A stretch of DNA of 64,000 bases from Closterium sp. Naga37s-1 (taxonomy: Eukaryota > Streptophyta > Zygnematophyceae > Desmidiales > Closteriaceae). Positions within the stretch are counted from its first letter, which is position 1, and every line of letters begins with the position of its first letter. The position numbers were made by a program, and so were the translations under genes. The notes under the pieces are model-generated. The model did not search any database, was not told the DNA's origin, and saw only the letters and a list, made by a program, of their open reading frames with translations. The DNA is taken from contig CANJKZ010000959.1 in assembly GCA_947471745.1 (NCBI GenBank), positions 1-64,000 of the forward strand, read 5' to 3'. Shown here piece by piece: positions 40,741 to 55,200 of this stretch.

Positions 40741-41155
40741 CGAGGGACTGATGGGACTAGATTTGTGCATGGGTATGTGATGAAGGATGTGCATGGGCAT
40801 GTGATGTGGATGTGCTCTGGCATGTATGAGGGATGTGCATGGGGATGGGAATAGGGATTGGCATGAAATTAATTCAAGGGATGGGCATGGGGATGACATG
40901 GGATGTGCATGGGCATGGGACAAGGGATGGTAGGGGATGGTACTAGGGATGAGAATGGGGTGGGAACATGGATGGGCAAGGGGATGGGCCTACGGATGGG
41001 ATGGAAACTAAGGGTGGGATTGGAAGTAGGAATATGGATGAGCATTTGGATGGGACAGGGCATGGGGATGGGATTGGGGAAGGGGATGGGAGTAGGGAAG
41101 GGCATGTACATGCACATGGAACTAGGGATTGGCGCGGGGATAGGATTAAAGCCAG
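40741..41155 (+). repeat. Degenerate GGATGGG/GCATGGG repeats
   Basis: An irregular array of GGGATGGG, GGGCATGGGATG and ACTAGGGAT motifs, all purine-rich on this strand. Short open frames (for example 40903-41190) are Gly/Met repeats and not genes. The stretch 41156-41327 is unique and shows no feature. Confidence 0.8.
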
Positions 41156-41327
41156 GATCTCAAGTATTTGAACTGTTTTGCAGTTGGTGAATTAAGCTAG
41201 GCTATGATTGGTTAGCGAGGTAGAGAAGTTGACAAGGGTTGAAACGATGGATGCGAAGCAAACACAAATCGCAGGGTGCTTCCGAACCACCTAGGCATGG
41301 AAAATTGGTTGGGTGCCGCAGCTAAAC

Positions 41328-44300
41328 TACCAGCAATGTGTTTCAGCTCCCGAAAAATCTCATGTACCAGCAATGTGTTTCAGCTCCCGAAAAATCTCAT
41401 GTACCAGCAATGTGTTTCAGCTCCCGAAAAATCTCATGTACCAGCAATGTGTTTTAGCTCCCGAAAAATCTCATGTACCAGCAATGTGTTTCAGCTCCCA
41501 AACAATCTCATGTACCAGCAATGCGTTTCAGCTCCCGAAAAATCTCATGTACCAGCAATGTGTTTCAGCTCCCGAAAAATCTCATGTACCAGCAATGTGT
41601 TTCAGCTCCCGAAAAATCTCATGTACCAGCAATGCGTTTCAGCTCCCGAAAAATCTCATGTACCAGCAATGTGTTTCAGCTCCCGAAAAATCTCATGTAC
41701 CAGCAATGTGTTTCAGCTCCCGAACAATCTCATGTACGAGCAATGTGTTTCAGCTCCCGAAAAATCTCATGTACCAGCAATGTGTTTCAGCTCCCGAACA
41801 ATCTCATGTACCAGCAATGCGTTTCAGCTCCCGAAAAATCTCATGTACCAGCAATGTGTTTCAGCTCCCGAAAAATCTCATGTACCAGCAATGTGTTTCA
41901 GCTCCCGAAAAATCTCATGTACCAGCAATGTGTTTCAGCTCCCGAAAAATCTCATGTACCAGCAATGTGTTTCAGCTCCCGAAAAATCTCATGTACCAGC
42001 AATGTGTTTCAGCTTTCAAAAATCTCATGTACCAGCAATGTGTTTCAGCTCCCGAAAAATCTCATGTACCAGCAATGTGTTTTAGCTCCCGAAAAATCTC
42101 ATGTACCAGCAATGTGTTTCAGCTCCCAAACAATCTCATGTACCAGCAATGCGTTTCAGCTCCCGAAAAATCTCATGTACCAGCAATGCGTTTCAGCTCC
42201 CGAAAAATCTCATGTACCAGCAATGCGTTTCAGCTCCCGAAAAATCTCATGTACCAGCAATGTGTTTCAGCTCCCGAACAATCTCATGTACCAGCAATGT
42301 GTTTCAGCTCCCGAACAATCTCATGTACCAGCAATGTGTTTCAGCTCCCGAAAAATCTCATGTACCAGCAATGTGTTTCAGCTCCCGAAAAATCTCATGT
42401 ACCAGCAATGTGTTTCAGCTCCCGGAAAATCTCATGTACCAGCAATGTGTTTCAGCTCCCGAAAAATCTCATGTACCAGCAATGTGTTTCAGCTCCCGAA
42501 AAATCTCATGTACCAGCAATGTGTTTCAGCTCCCAAAAAATCTCATGTACCAGCAATGTGTTTCAGCTCCCGAAAAATCTCATGTACCAGCAATGTGTTT
42601 CAGCTCCAGAAAAATCTCATGTACCAGCAATGCGTTTCAGTTCCCGAAAAATCTCATGTACCAGCAATGCGTTTCAGCTCCCGAAAAATCTCATGTATCA
42701 GCAATGCGTTTCAGCTCCCGAAAAATCTCATGTACCAGCAATGCGTTTCAGCTCCCGAAAAATCTCATGTATCAGCAATGCGTTTCAGCTCCCGAAAAAT
42801 CTCATGTACCAGCAATGCGTTTCACTCCCGAAAAATCTCATGTACCAGCAATGCGTTTCAGTTCCCGAAAAATCTCATGTACCAGCAATGCGTTTCAGCT
42901 CCCGAAAAATCTCATGTATCAGCAATGCGTTTCAGCTCCCGAAAAATCTCATGTACCAGCAATGCGTTTCACTCCCGAAAAATCTCATGTACCAGCAATG
43001 TGTTTGAGCTCCCAAAAAATCTCATGTACCAGCAATGTGTTTCAGCTCCCGAAAAATCTCATGTACCAGCAATGTGTTTCAGCTCCCGAAAAATCTCATG
43101 TACCAGCAATGCGTTTCAGCTCCCGAAAAATCTCATGTACCAGCAATGTGTTTCAGCTCCCGAAAAATCTCATGTACCAGCAATGTGTTTCAGCTCCCGA
43201 ACAATCTCATGTACGAGCAATGTGTTTCAGCTCCCGAAAAATCTCATGTACCAGCAATGTGTTTCAGCTCCCGAACAATCTCATGTACCAGCAATGCGTT
43301 TCAGCTCCCGAAAAATCTCATGTACCAGCAATGTGTTTCAGCTCCCGAAAAATCTCATGTACCAGCAATGTGTTTCAGCTCCCGAAAAATCTCATGTACC
43401 AGCAATGTGTTTCAGCTCCCGAAAAATCTCATGTACCAGCAATGTGTTTCAGCTCCCGAAAAATCTCATGTACCAGCAATGTGTTTCAGCTTCCAAAAAA
43501 TCTCATGTACCAGCAATGTGTTTCAGCTCCCGAAAAATCTCATGTACCAGCAATGTGTTTCAGCTCCCAAACAATCTCATGTACCAGCAATGTGTTTCAG
43601 CTCCCGAAAAATCTCATGTACCAGCAATGCGTTTCAGCTCCCGAAAAATCTCATGTACCAGCAATGCGTTTCAGCTCCCGAAAAATCTCATGTACCAGCA
43701 ATGCGTTTCAGCTCCCGAAAAATCTCATGTACCAGCAATGTGTTTCAGCTCCCGAACAATCTCATGTACCAGCAATGTGTTTCAGCTCCCGAACAATCTC
43801 ATGTACCAGCAATGTGTTTCAGCTCCCGAAAAATCTCATGTACCAGCAATGTGTTTCAGCTCCCGAAAAATCTCATGTACCAGCAATGTGTTTCAGCTCC
43901 CGGAAAATCTCATGTACCAGCAATGTGTTTCAGCTCCCGAAAAATCTCATGTACCAGCAATGTGTTTCAGCTCCCGAAAAATCTCATGTACCAGCAATGT
44001 GTTTCAGCTCCCAAAAAATCTCATGTACCAGCAATGTGTTTCAGCTCCCGAAAAATCTCATGTACCAGCAATGTGTTTCAGCTCCAGAAAAATCTCATGT
44101 ACCAGCAATGCGTTTCAGCTCCCGAAAAATCTCATGTACCAGCAATGCGTTTCAGCTCCCGAAAAATCTCATGTATCAGCAATGCGTTTCAGCTCCCGAA
44201 AAATCTCATGTACCAGCAATGCGTTTCAGCTCCCGAAAAATCTCATGTATCAGCAATGCGTTTCAGCTCCCGAAAAATCTCATGTACCAGCAATGCGTTT

Positions 44301-46200
44301 CACTCCCGAAAAATCTCATGTACCAGCAATGCGTTTCAGTTCCCGAAAAATCTCATGTACCAGCAATGCGTTTCAGCTCCCGAAAAATCTCATGTATCAG
44401 CAATGCGTTTCAGCTCCCGAAAAATCTCATGTACCAGCAATGCGTTTCACTCCCGAAAAATCTCATGTACCAGCAATGTGTTTCAGCTCCCAAAAAATCT
44501 CATGTACCAGCAATGTGTTTCAGCTCCCGAAAAATCTCATGTACCAGCAATGTGTTTCAGCTCCCGAAAAATCTCATGTACCAGCAATGCGTTTCAGCTC
44601 CCGAAAAATCTCATGTACCAGCAATGTGTTTCAGCTCCCGAAAAATCTCATGTACCAGCAATGTGTTTCAGCTCCCGAACAATCTCATGTACCAGCAATG
44701 CGTTTCAGCTCCCGAAAAATCTCATGTACCAGCAATGTGTTTCAGCTCCCGAAAAATCTCATGTACCAGCAATGTGTTTCAGCTCCCGAAAAATCTCATG
44801 TACCAGCAATGTGTTTCAGCTCCCGAAAAATCTCATGTACCAGCAATGTGTTTCAGCTCCCGAAAAATCTCATGTACCAGCAATGTGTTTCAGCTTCCAA
44901 AAAATCTCATGTACCAGCAATGTGTTTCAGCTCCCGAAAAATCTCATGTACCAGCAATGTGTTTCAGCTCCCAAACAATCTCATGTACCAGCAATGTGTT
45001 TCAGCTCCCGAAAAATCTCATGTACCAGCAATGCGTTTCAGCTCCCGAAAAATCTCATGTACCAGCAATGCGTTTCAGCTCCCGAAAAATCTCATGTACC
45101 AGCAATGCGTTTCAGCTCCCGAAAAATCTCATGTACCAGCAATGTGTTTCAGCTCCCGAACAATCTCATGTACCAGCAATGTGTTTCAGCTCCCGAACAA
45201 TCTCATGTACCAGCAATGTGTTTCAGCTCCCGAAAAATCTCATGTACCAGCAATGTGTTTCAGCTCCCGAAAAATCTCATGTACCAGCAATGTGTTTCAG
45301 CTCCCGAAAAATCTCATGTACCAGCAATGTGTTTCAGCTCCCGAAAATCTCATGTACCAGCAATGTGTTTCAGCTCCCGAAAAATCTCATGTACCAGCAA
45401 TGTGTTTCAGCTCCCGAAAAATCTCATGTACCAGCAATGTGTTTCAGCTCCCAAAAAATCTCATGTACCAGCAATGTGTTTCAGCTCCCGAAAAATCTCA
45501 TGTACCAGCAATGTGTTTCAGCTCCAGAAAAATCTCATGTACCAGCAATGCGTTTCAGCTCCCGAAAAATCTCATGTACCAGCAATGCGTTTCAGCTCCC
45601 GAAAAATCTCATGTATCAGCAATGCGTTTCAGCTCCCGAAAAATCTCATGTACCAGCAATGCGTTTCAGCTCCCGAAAAATCTCATGTATCAGCAATGCG
45701 TTTCAGCTCCCGAAAAATCTCATGTACCAGCAATGCGTTTCACTCCCGAAAAATCTCATGTACCAGCAATGCGTTTCAGTTCCCGAAAAATCTCATGTAC
45801 CAGCAATGCGTTTCAGCTCCCGAAAAATCTCATGTATCAGCAATGCGTTTCAGCTCCCGAAAAATCTCATGTACCAGCAATGCGTTTCACTCCCGAAAAA
45901 TCTCATGTACCAGCAATGTGTTTCAGCTCCCAAAAAATCTCATGTACCAGCAATGTGTTTCAGCTCCCGAAAAATCTCATGTACCAGCAATGTGTTTCAG
46001 CTCCCGAAAAATCTCATGTACCAGCAATGCGTTTCAGCTCCCGAAAAATCTCATGTACCAGCAATGTGTTTCAGCTCCCGAAAAATCTCATGTACCAGCA
46101 ATGTGTTTCAGCTCCCGAAAAATCTCATGTACCAGCAATGTGTTTCAGCTCCCGAAAAATCTCATGTACCAGCAATGTGTTTCAGCTCCCGAACAATCTC
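41328..46200 (+). repeat. Higher-order repeat section of the satellite
   Basis: Variant units recur at long intervals: GTACGAG at 41734 and 43211 (1477 bp); CAGCTTTC/CAGCTTCC at 42010, 43487 and 44891 (1477 and 1404 bp); TTCACTCCCG pairs at 42821/42968, 44299/44446 and 45739 onward (1478 and 1440 bp). The unit is thus about 38-40 monomers, present a little over three times. Variation is much lower downstream. Confidence 0.88.
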
Positions 46201-49200
46201 ATGTACCAGCAATGCGTTTCAGCTCCCGAAAAATCTCATGTACCAGCAATGTGTTTCAGCTCCCGAAAAATCTCATGTACCAGCAATGTGTTTCAGCTCC
46301 CGAAAAATCTCATGTACCAGCAATGTGTTTCAGCTCCCGAAAAATCTCATGTACCAGCAATGTGTTTCAGCTCCCGAAAAATCTCATGTACCAGCAATGT
46401 GTTTCAGCTCCCGAAAAATCTCATGTACCAGCAATGTGTTTCAGCTCCGAAAAATCTCATGTACCAGCAATGTGTTTCAGCTCCCGAAAAATCTCATGTA
46501 CCAGCAATGTGTTTCAGCTCCCGAAACAATCTCATGTACCAGCAATGCGTTTCAGCTCCCGAAAAATCTCATGTACCAGCAATGCGTTTCAGCTCCCGAA
46601 AAATCTCATGTACCAGCAATGCGTTTCAGCTCCCGAAAAATCTCATGTACCAGCAATGTGTTTCAGCTCCCGAACAATCTCATGTACCAGCAATGTGTTT
46701 CAGCTCCCGAAAAATCTCATGTACCAGCAATGTGTTTCAGCTCCCGAAAAATCTCATGTACCAGCAATGTGTTTCAGCTCCCGAAAAATCTCATGTACCA
46801 GCAATGTGTTTCAGCTCCCGGAAAATCTCATGTACCAGCAATGTGTTTCAGCTCCCGAAAAATCTCATGTACCAGCAATGTGTTTCAGCTCCCGAAAAAT
46901 CTCATGTACCAGCAATGTGTTTCAGCTCCCGAAAAATCTCATGTACCAGCAATGTGTTTCAGCTCCCGAAAAATCTCATGTACCAGCAATGTGTTTCAGC
47001 TCCCGAAAAATCTCATGTACCAGCAATGCGTTTCAGCTCCCGAAAAATCTCATGTACCAGCAATGCGTTTCAGCTCCCGAAAAATCTCATGTACCAGCAA
47101 TGCGTTTCAGCTCCCGAAAAATCTCATGTACCAGCAATGCGTTTCAGCTCCCGAAAAATCTCATGTACCAGCAATGTGTTTCAGCTCCCGAAAAATCTCA
47201 TGTACCAGCAATGTGTTTCAGCTCCCGAAAAATCTCATGTACCAGCAATGCGTTTCAGCTCCCGAAAAAATCTCATGTACCAGCAATGTGTTTCAGCTCC
47301 CGAAAAATCTCATGTACCAGCAATGTGTTTCAGCTCCCGAAAAATCTCATGTACCAGCAATGTGTTTCAGCTCCCGAAAAATCTCATGTACCAGCAATGT
47401 GTTTCAGCTCCCGAAAAATCTCATGTACCAGCAATGTGTTTCAGCTCCCGAAAAATCTCATGTACCAGCAATGTGTTTCAGCTCCCGAAAAATCTCATGT
47501 ACCAGCAATGTGTTTCAGCTCCCGAAAAATCTCATGTACCAGCAATGTGTTTCAGCCTCCCGAAAAATCTCATGTACCAGCAATGTGTTTCAGCTCCCGA
47601 AAAATCTCATGTACCAGCAATGTGTTTTCAGCTCCCGAAAAATCTCATGTACCAGCAATGTGTTTCAGCTCCCGAAAAATCTCATGTACCAGCAATGTGT
47701 TTCAGCTCCCGAAAAATCTCATGTACCAGCAATGTGTTTCAGCTCCCGAAAAATCTCATGTACCAGCAATGTGTTTCAGCTCCCGAAAAATCTCATGTAC
47801 CAGCAATGTGTTTCAGCTCCCGAAAAATCTCATGTACCAGCAATGTGTTTCAGCTCCCGAAAAATCTCATGTACCAGCAATGTGTTTCAGCTCCCGAAAA
47901 ATCTCATGTACCAGCAATGTGTTTCAGCTCCCGAAAAATCTCATGTACCAGCAATGTGTTTCAGCTCCCGAAAAATCTCATGTACCAGCAATGTGTTTCA
48001 GCTCCCGAAAAATCTCATGTACCAGCAATGTGTTTCAGCTCCCGAAAAATCTCATGTACCAGCAATGTGTTTCAGCTCCCGAAAAATCTCATGTACCAGC
48101 AATGTGTTTCAGCTCCCGAAAAATCTCATGTACCAGCAATGTGTTTCAGCTCCCGAAAAATCTCATGTACCAGCAATGTGTTTCAGCTCCCGAAAAATCT
48201 CATGTACCAGCAATGTGTTTCAGCTCCCGAAAAATCTCATGTACCAGCAATGTGTTTCAGCTCCCGAAAAATCTCATGTACCAGCAATGTGTTTCAGCTC
48301 CCGAAAAATCTCATGTACCAGCAATGTGTTTCAGCTCCCGAAAAATCTCATGTACCAGCAATGTGTTTCAGCTCCCGAAAAATCTCATGTACCAGCAATG
48401 TGTTTCAGCTCCCGAAAAATCTCATGTACCAGCAATGTGTTTCAGCTCCCGAAAAATCTCATGTACCAGCAATGTGTTTCAGCTCCCGAAAAATCTCATG
48501 TACCAGCAATGTGTTTCAGCTCCCGAAAAATCTCATGTACCAGCAATGTGTTTCAGCTCCCGAAAAATCTCATGTACCAGCAATGTGTTTCAGCTCCCGA
48601 AAAATCTCATGTACCAGCAATGTGTTTCAGCTCCCGAAAAATCTCATGTACCAGCAATGTGTTTCAGCTCCCGAAAATCTCATGTACCAGCAATGTGTTT
48701 CAGCTCCCGAAAAATCTCATGTACCAGCAATGTGTTTCAGCTCCCGAAAAATCTCATGTACCAGCAATGTGTTTCAGCTCCCGAAAAATCTCATGTACCA
48801 GCAATGTGTTTCAGCTCCCGAAAAATCTCATGTACCAGCAATGTGTTTCAGCTCCCGAAAAATCTCATGTACCAGCAATGTGTTTCAGCTCCCGAAAAAT
48901 CTCATGTACCAGCAATGTGTTTCAGCTCCCGAAAAATCTCATGTACCAGCAATGTGTTTCAGCTCCCGAAAAATCTCATGTACCAGCAATGTGTTTCAGC
49001 TCCCGAAAAATCTCATGTACCAGCAATGTGTTTCAGCTCCCGAAAAATCTCATGTACCAGCAATGTGTTTCAGCTCCCGAAAAATCTCATGTACCAGCAA
49101 TGTGTTTCAGCTCCCGAAAAATCTCATGTACCAGCAATGTGTTTCAGCTCCCGAAAAATCTCATGTACCAGCAATGTGTTTCAGCTCCCGAAAAATCTCA

Positions 49201-52200
49201 TGTACCAGCAATGTGTTTCAGCTCCCGAAAAATCTCATGTACCAGCAATGTGTTTCAGCTCCCGAAAAATCTCATGTACCAGCAATGTGTTTCAGCTCCC
49301 GAAAAATCTCATGTACCAGCAATGTGTTTCAGCTCCCGAAAAATCTCATGTACCAGCAATGTGTTTCAGCTCCCGAAAAATCTCATGTACCAGCAATGTG
49401 TTTCAGCTCCCGAAAAATCTCATGTACCAGCAATGTGTTTCAGCTCCCGAAAAATCTCATGTACCAGCAATGCGTTTCAGCTCCCGAAAAATCTCATGTA
49501 CCAGCAATGCTGTTTCAGCTCCCGAAAAATCTCATGTACCAGCAATGTGTTTCAGCTCCCGAAAAATCTCATGTACCAGCAATGTGTTTCAGCTCCCGAA
49601 AAATCTCATGTACCAGCAATGTGTTTCAGCTCCCGAAAAATCTCATGTACCAGCAATGTGTTTCAGCTCCCGAAAAATCTCATGTACCAGCAATGTGTTT
49701 CAGCTCCCGAAAAATCTCATGTACCAGCAATGTGTTTCAGCTCCCGAAAAATCTCATGTACCAGCAATGTGTTTCAGCTCCCGAAAAATCTCATGTACCA
49801 GCAATGTGTTTCAGCTCCCGAAAAATCTCATGTACCAGCAATGTGTTTCAGCTCCCGAAAAATCTCATGTACCAGCAATGTGTTTCAGCTCCCGAAAAAT
49901 CTCATGTACCAGCAATGTGTTTCAGCTCCCGAAAAATCTCATGTACCAGCAATGTGTTTCAGCTCCCGAAAAATCTCATGTACCAGCAATGTGTTTCAGC
50001 TCCCGAAAAATCTCATGTACCAGCAATGTGTTTCAGCTCCCGAAAAATCTCATGTACCAGCAATGTGTTTCAGCTCCCGAAAAATCTCATGTACCAGCAA
50101 TGTGTTTCAGCTCCCGAAAAATCTCATGTACCAGCAATGTGTTTCAGCTCCCGAAAAATCTCATGTACCAGCAATGTGTTTCAGCTCCCGAAAAATCTCA
50201 TGTACCAGCAATGTGTTTCAGCTCCCGAAAAATCTCATGTACCAGCAATGTGTTTCAGCTCCCGAAAAATCTCATGTACCAGCAATGTGTTTCAGCTCCC
50301 GAAAAATCTCATGTACCAGCAATGTGTTTCAGCTCCCGAAAAATCTCATGTACCAGCAATGTGTTTCAGCTCCCGAAAAATCTCATGTACCAGCAATGTG
50401 TTTCAGCTCCCGAAAAATCTCATGTACCAGCAATGTGTTTCAGCTCCCGAAAAATCTCATGTACCAGCAATGTGTTTCAGCTCCCGAAAAATCTCATGTA
50501 CCAGCAATGTGTTTCAGCTCCCGAAAAATCTCATGTACCAGCAATGTGTTTCAGCTCCCGAAAAATCTCATGTACCAGCAATGTGTTTCAGCTCCCGAAA
50601 AATCTCATGTACCAGCAATGTGTTTCAGCTCCCGAAAAATCTCATGTACCAGCAATGTGTTTCAGCTCCCGAAAAATCTCATGTACCAGCAATGTGTTTC
50701 AGCTCCCGAAAAATCTCATGTACCAGCAATGTGTTTCAGCTCCCGAAAAATCTCATGTACCAGCAATGTGTTTCAGCTCCCGAAAAATCTCATGTACCAG
50801 CAATGTGTTTCAGCTCCCGAAAAATCTCATGTACCAGCAATGTGTTTCAGCTCCCGAAAAATCTCATGTACCAGCAATGTGTTTCAGCTCCCGAAAAATC
50901 TCATGTACCAGCAATGTGTTTCAGCTCCCGAAAAATCTCATGTACCAGCAATGTGTTTCAGCTCCCGAAAAATCTCATGTACCAGCAATGTGTTTCAGCT
51001 CCCGAAAAATCTCATGTACCAGCAATGCGTTTCAGCTCCCGAAAAATCTCATGTACCAGCAATGTGTTTCAGCTCCCGAAAAATCTCATGTACCAGCAAT
51101 GTGTTTCAGCTCCCGAAAAATCTCATGTACCAGCAATGTGTTTCAGCTCCCGAAAAATCTCATGTACCAGCAATGTGTTTCAGCTCCCGAAAAATCTCAT
51201 GTACCAGCAATGTGTTTCAGCTCCCGAAAAATCTCATGTACCAGCAATGTGTTTCAGCTCCCGAAAAATCTCATGTACCAGCAATGTGTTTCAGCTCCCG
51301 AAAAATCTCATGTACCAGCAATGTGTTTCAGCTCCCGAAAAATCTCATGTACCAGCAATGTGTTTCAGCTCCCGAAAAATCTCATGTACCAGCAATGTGT
51401 TTCAGCTCCCGAAAAATCTCATGTACCAGCAATGTGTTTCAGCTCCCGAAAAATCTCATGTACCAGCAATGTGTTTCAGCTCCCGAAAAATCTCATGTAC
51501 CAGCAATGTGTTTCAGCTCCCGAAAAATCTCATGTACCAGCAATGTGTTTCAGCTCCCGAAAAATCTCATGTACCAGCAATGTGTTTCAGCTCCCGAAAA
51601 ATCTCATGTACCAGCAATGTGTTTCAGCTCCCGAAAAATCTCATGTACCAGCAATGTGTTTCAGCTCCCGAAAAATCTCATGTACCAGCAATGTGTTTCA
51701 GCTCCCGAAAAATCTCATGTACCAGCAATGTGTTTCAGCTCCCGAAAAATCTCATGTACCAGCAATGTGTTTCAGCTCCCGAAAAATCTCATGTACCAGC
51801 AATGTGTTTCAGCTCCCGAAAAATCTCATGTACCAGCAATGTGTTTCAGCTCCCGAAAAATCTCATGTACCAGCAATGTGTTTCAGCTCCCGAAAAATCT
51901 CATGTACCAGCAATGTGTTTCAGCTCCCGAAAAATCTCATGTACCAGCAATGTGTTTCAGCTCCCGAAAAATCTCATGTACCAGCAATGTGTTTCAGCTC
52001 CCGAAAAATCTCATGTACCAGCAATGTGTTTCAGCTCCCGAAAAATCTCATGTACCAGCAATGTGTTTCAGCTCCCGAAAAATCTCATGTACCAGCAATG
52101 TGTTTCAGCTCCCGAAAAATCTCATGTACCAGCAATGTGTTTCAGCTCCCGAAAAATCTCATGTACCAGCAATGTGTTTCAGCTCCCGAAAAATCTCATG

Positions 52201-55200
52201 TACCAGCAATGTGTTTCAGCTCCCGAAAAATCTCATGTACCAGCAATGTGTTTCAGCTCCCGAAAAATCTCATGTACCAGCAATGTGTTTCAGCTCCCGA
52301 AAAATCTCATGTACCAGCAATGTGTTTCAGCTCCCGAAAAATCTCATGTACCAGCAATGTGTTTCAGCTCCCGAAAAATCTCATGTACCAGCAATGTGTT
52401 TCAGCTCCCGAAAAATCTCATGTACCAGCAATGTGTTTCAGCTCCCGAAAAATCTCATGTACCAGCAATGTGTTTCAGCTCCCGAAAAATCTCATGTACC
52501 AGCAATGTGTTTCAGCTCCCGAAAAATCTCATGTACCAGCAATGTGTTTCAGCTCCCGAAAAATCTCATGTACCAGCAATGTGTTTCAGCTCCCGAAAAA
52601 TCTCATGTACCAGCAATGTGTTTCAGCTCCCGAAAAATCTCATGTACCAGCAATGTGTTTCAGCTCCCGAAAAATCTCATGTACCAGCAATGTGTTTCAG
52701 CTCCCGAAAAATCTCATGTACCAGCAATGTGTTTCAGCTCCCGAAAAATCTCATGTACCAGCAATGTGTTTCAGCTCCCGAAAAATCTCATGTACCAGCA
52801 ATGTGTTTCAGCTCCCGAAAAATCTCATGTACCAGCAATGTGTTTCAGCTCCCGAAAAATCTCATGTACCAGCAATGTGTTTCAGCTCCCGAAAAATCTC
52901 ATGTACCAGCAATGTGTTTCAGCTCCCGAAAAATCTCATGTACCAGCAATGTGTTTCAGCTCCCGAAAAATCTCATGTACCAGCAATGTGTTTCAGCTCC
53001 CGAAAAATCTCATGTACCAGCAATGTGTTTCAGCTCCCGAAAAATCTCATGTACCAGCAATGTGTTTCAGCTCCCGAAAAATCTCATGTACCAGCAATGT
53101 GTTTCAGCTCCCGAAAAATCTCATGTACCAGCAATGTGTTTCAGCTCCCGAAAAATCTCATGTACCAGCAATGTGTTTCAGCTCCCGAAAAATCTCATGT
53201 ACCAGCAATGTGTTTCAGCTCCCGAAAAATCTCATGTACCAGCAATGTGTTTCAGCTCCCGAAAAATCTCATGTACCAGCAATGTGTTTCAGCTCCCGAA
53301 AAATCTCATGTACCAGCAATGTGTTTCAGCTCCCGAAAAATCTCATGTACCAGCAATGTGTTTCAGCTCCCGAAAAATCTCATGTACCAGCAATGTGTTT
53401 CAGCTCCCGAAAAATCTCATGTACCAGCAATGTGTTTCAGCTCCCGAAAAATCTCATGTACCAGCAATGTGTTTCAGCTCCCGAAAAATCTCATGTACCA
53501 GCAATGTGTTTCAGCTCCCGAAAAATCTCATGTACCAGCAATGTGTTTCAGCTCCCGAAAAATCTCATGTACCAGCAATGTGTTTCAGCTCCCGAAAAAT
53601 CTCATGTACCAGCAATGTGTTTCAGCTCCCGAAAAATCTCATGTACCAGCAATGTGTTTCAGCTCCCGAAAATCTCATGTACCAGCAATGTGTTTCAGCT
53701 CCCGAAAAATCTCATGTACCAGCAATGTGTTTCAGCTCCCGAAAAATCTCATGTACCAGCAATGTGTTTCAGCTCCCGAAAAATCTCATGTACCAGCAAT
53801 GTGTTTCAGCTCCCGAAAAATCTCATGTACCAGCAATGTGTTTCAGCTCCCGAAAAATCTCATGTACCAGCAATGTGTTTCAGCTCCCGAAAAATCTCAT
53901 GTACCAGCAATGTGTTTCAGCTCCCGAAAAATCTCATGTACCAGCAATGTGTTTCAGCTCCCGAAAAATCTCATGTACCAGCAATGTGTTTCAGCTCCCG
54001 AAAAATCTCATGTACCAGCAATGTGTTTCAGCTCCCGAAAAATCTCATGTACCAGCAATGTGTTTCAGCTCCCGAAAAATCTCATGTACCAGCAATGTGT
54101 TTCAGCTCCCGAAAAATCTCATGTACCAGCAATGTGTTTCAGCTCCCGAAAAATCTCATGTACCAGCAATGTGTTTCAGCTCCCGAAAAATCTCATGTAC
54201 CAGCAATGTGTTTCAGCTCCCGAAAAATCTCATGTACCAGCAATGTGTTTCAGCTCCCGAAAAATCTCATGTACCAGCAATGTGTTTCAGCTCCCGAAAA
54301 ATCTCATGTACCAGCAATGTGTTTCAGCTCCCGAAAAATCTCATGTACCAGCAATGTGTTTCAGCTCCCGAAAAATCTCATGTACCAGCAATGTGTTTCA
54401 GCTCCCGAAAAATCTCATGTACCAGCAATGTGTTTCAGCTCCCGAAAAATCTCATGTACCAGCAATGTGTTTCAGCTCCCGAAAAATCTCATGTACCAGC
54501 AATGTGTTTCAGCTCCCGAAAAATCTCATGTACCAGCAATGTGTTTCAGCTCCCGAAAAATCTCATGTACCAGCAATGTGTTTCAGCTCCCGAAAAATCT
54601 CATGTACCAGCAATGTGTTTCAGCTCCCGAAAAATCTCATGTACCAGCAATGTGTTTCAGCTCCCGAAAAATCTCATGTACCAGCAATGTGTTTCAGCTC
54701 CCGAAAAATCTCATGTACCAGCAATGTGTTTCAGCTCCCGAAAAATCTCATGTACCAGCAATGTGTTTCAGCTCCCGAAAAATCTCATGTACCAGCAATG
54801 TGTTTCAGCTCCCGAAAAATCTCATGTACCAGCAATGTGTTTCAGCTCCCGAAAAATCTCATGTACCAGCAATGTGTTTCAGCTCCCGAAAAATCTCATG
54901 TACCAGCAATGTGTTTCAGCTCCCGAAAAATCTCATGTACCAGCAATGTGTTTCAGCTCCCGAAAAATCTCATGTACCAGCAATGTGTTTCAGCTCCCGA
55001 AAAATCTCATGTACCAGCAATGTGTTTCAGCTCCCGAAAAATCTCATGTACCAGCAATGTGTTTCAGCTCCCGAAAAATCTCATGTACCAGCAATGTGTT
55101 TCAGCTCCCGAAAAATCTCATGTACCAGCAATGTGTTTCAGCTCCCGAAAAATCTCATGTACCAGCAATGTGTTTCAGCTCCCGAAAAATCTCATGTACC

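Noticed and set aside
41276..43007. Two long forward open frames (269 and 564 codons) at the start of the 37-bp array
   Set aside because: They are the satellite read as protein. All three frames give the same repeat and their ends depend on chance variants (TTTTAG, TTTGAG). I kept the openness as a finding and not as genes.
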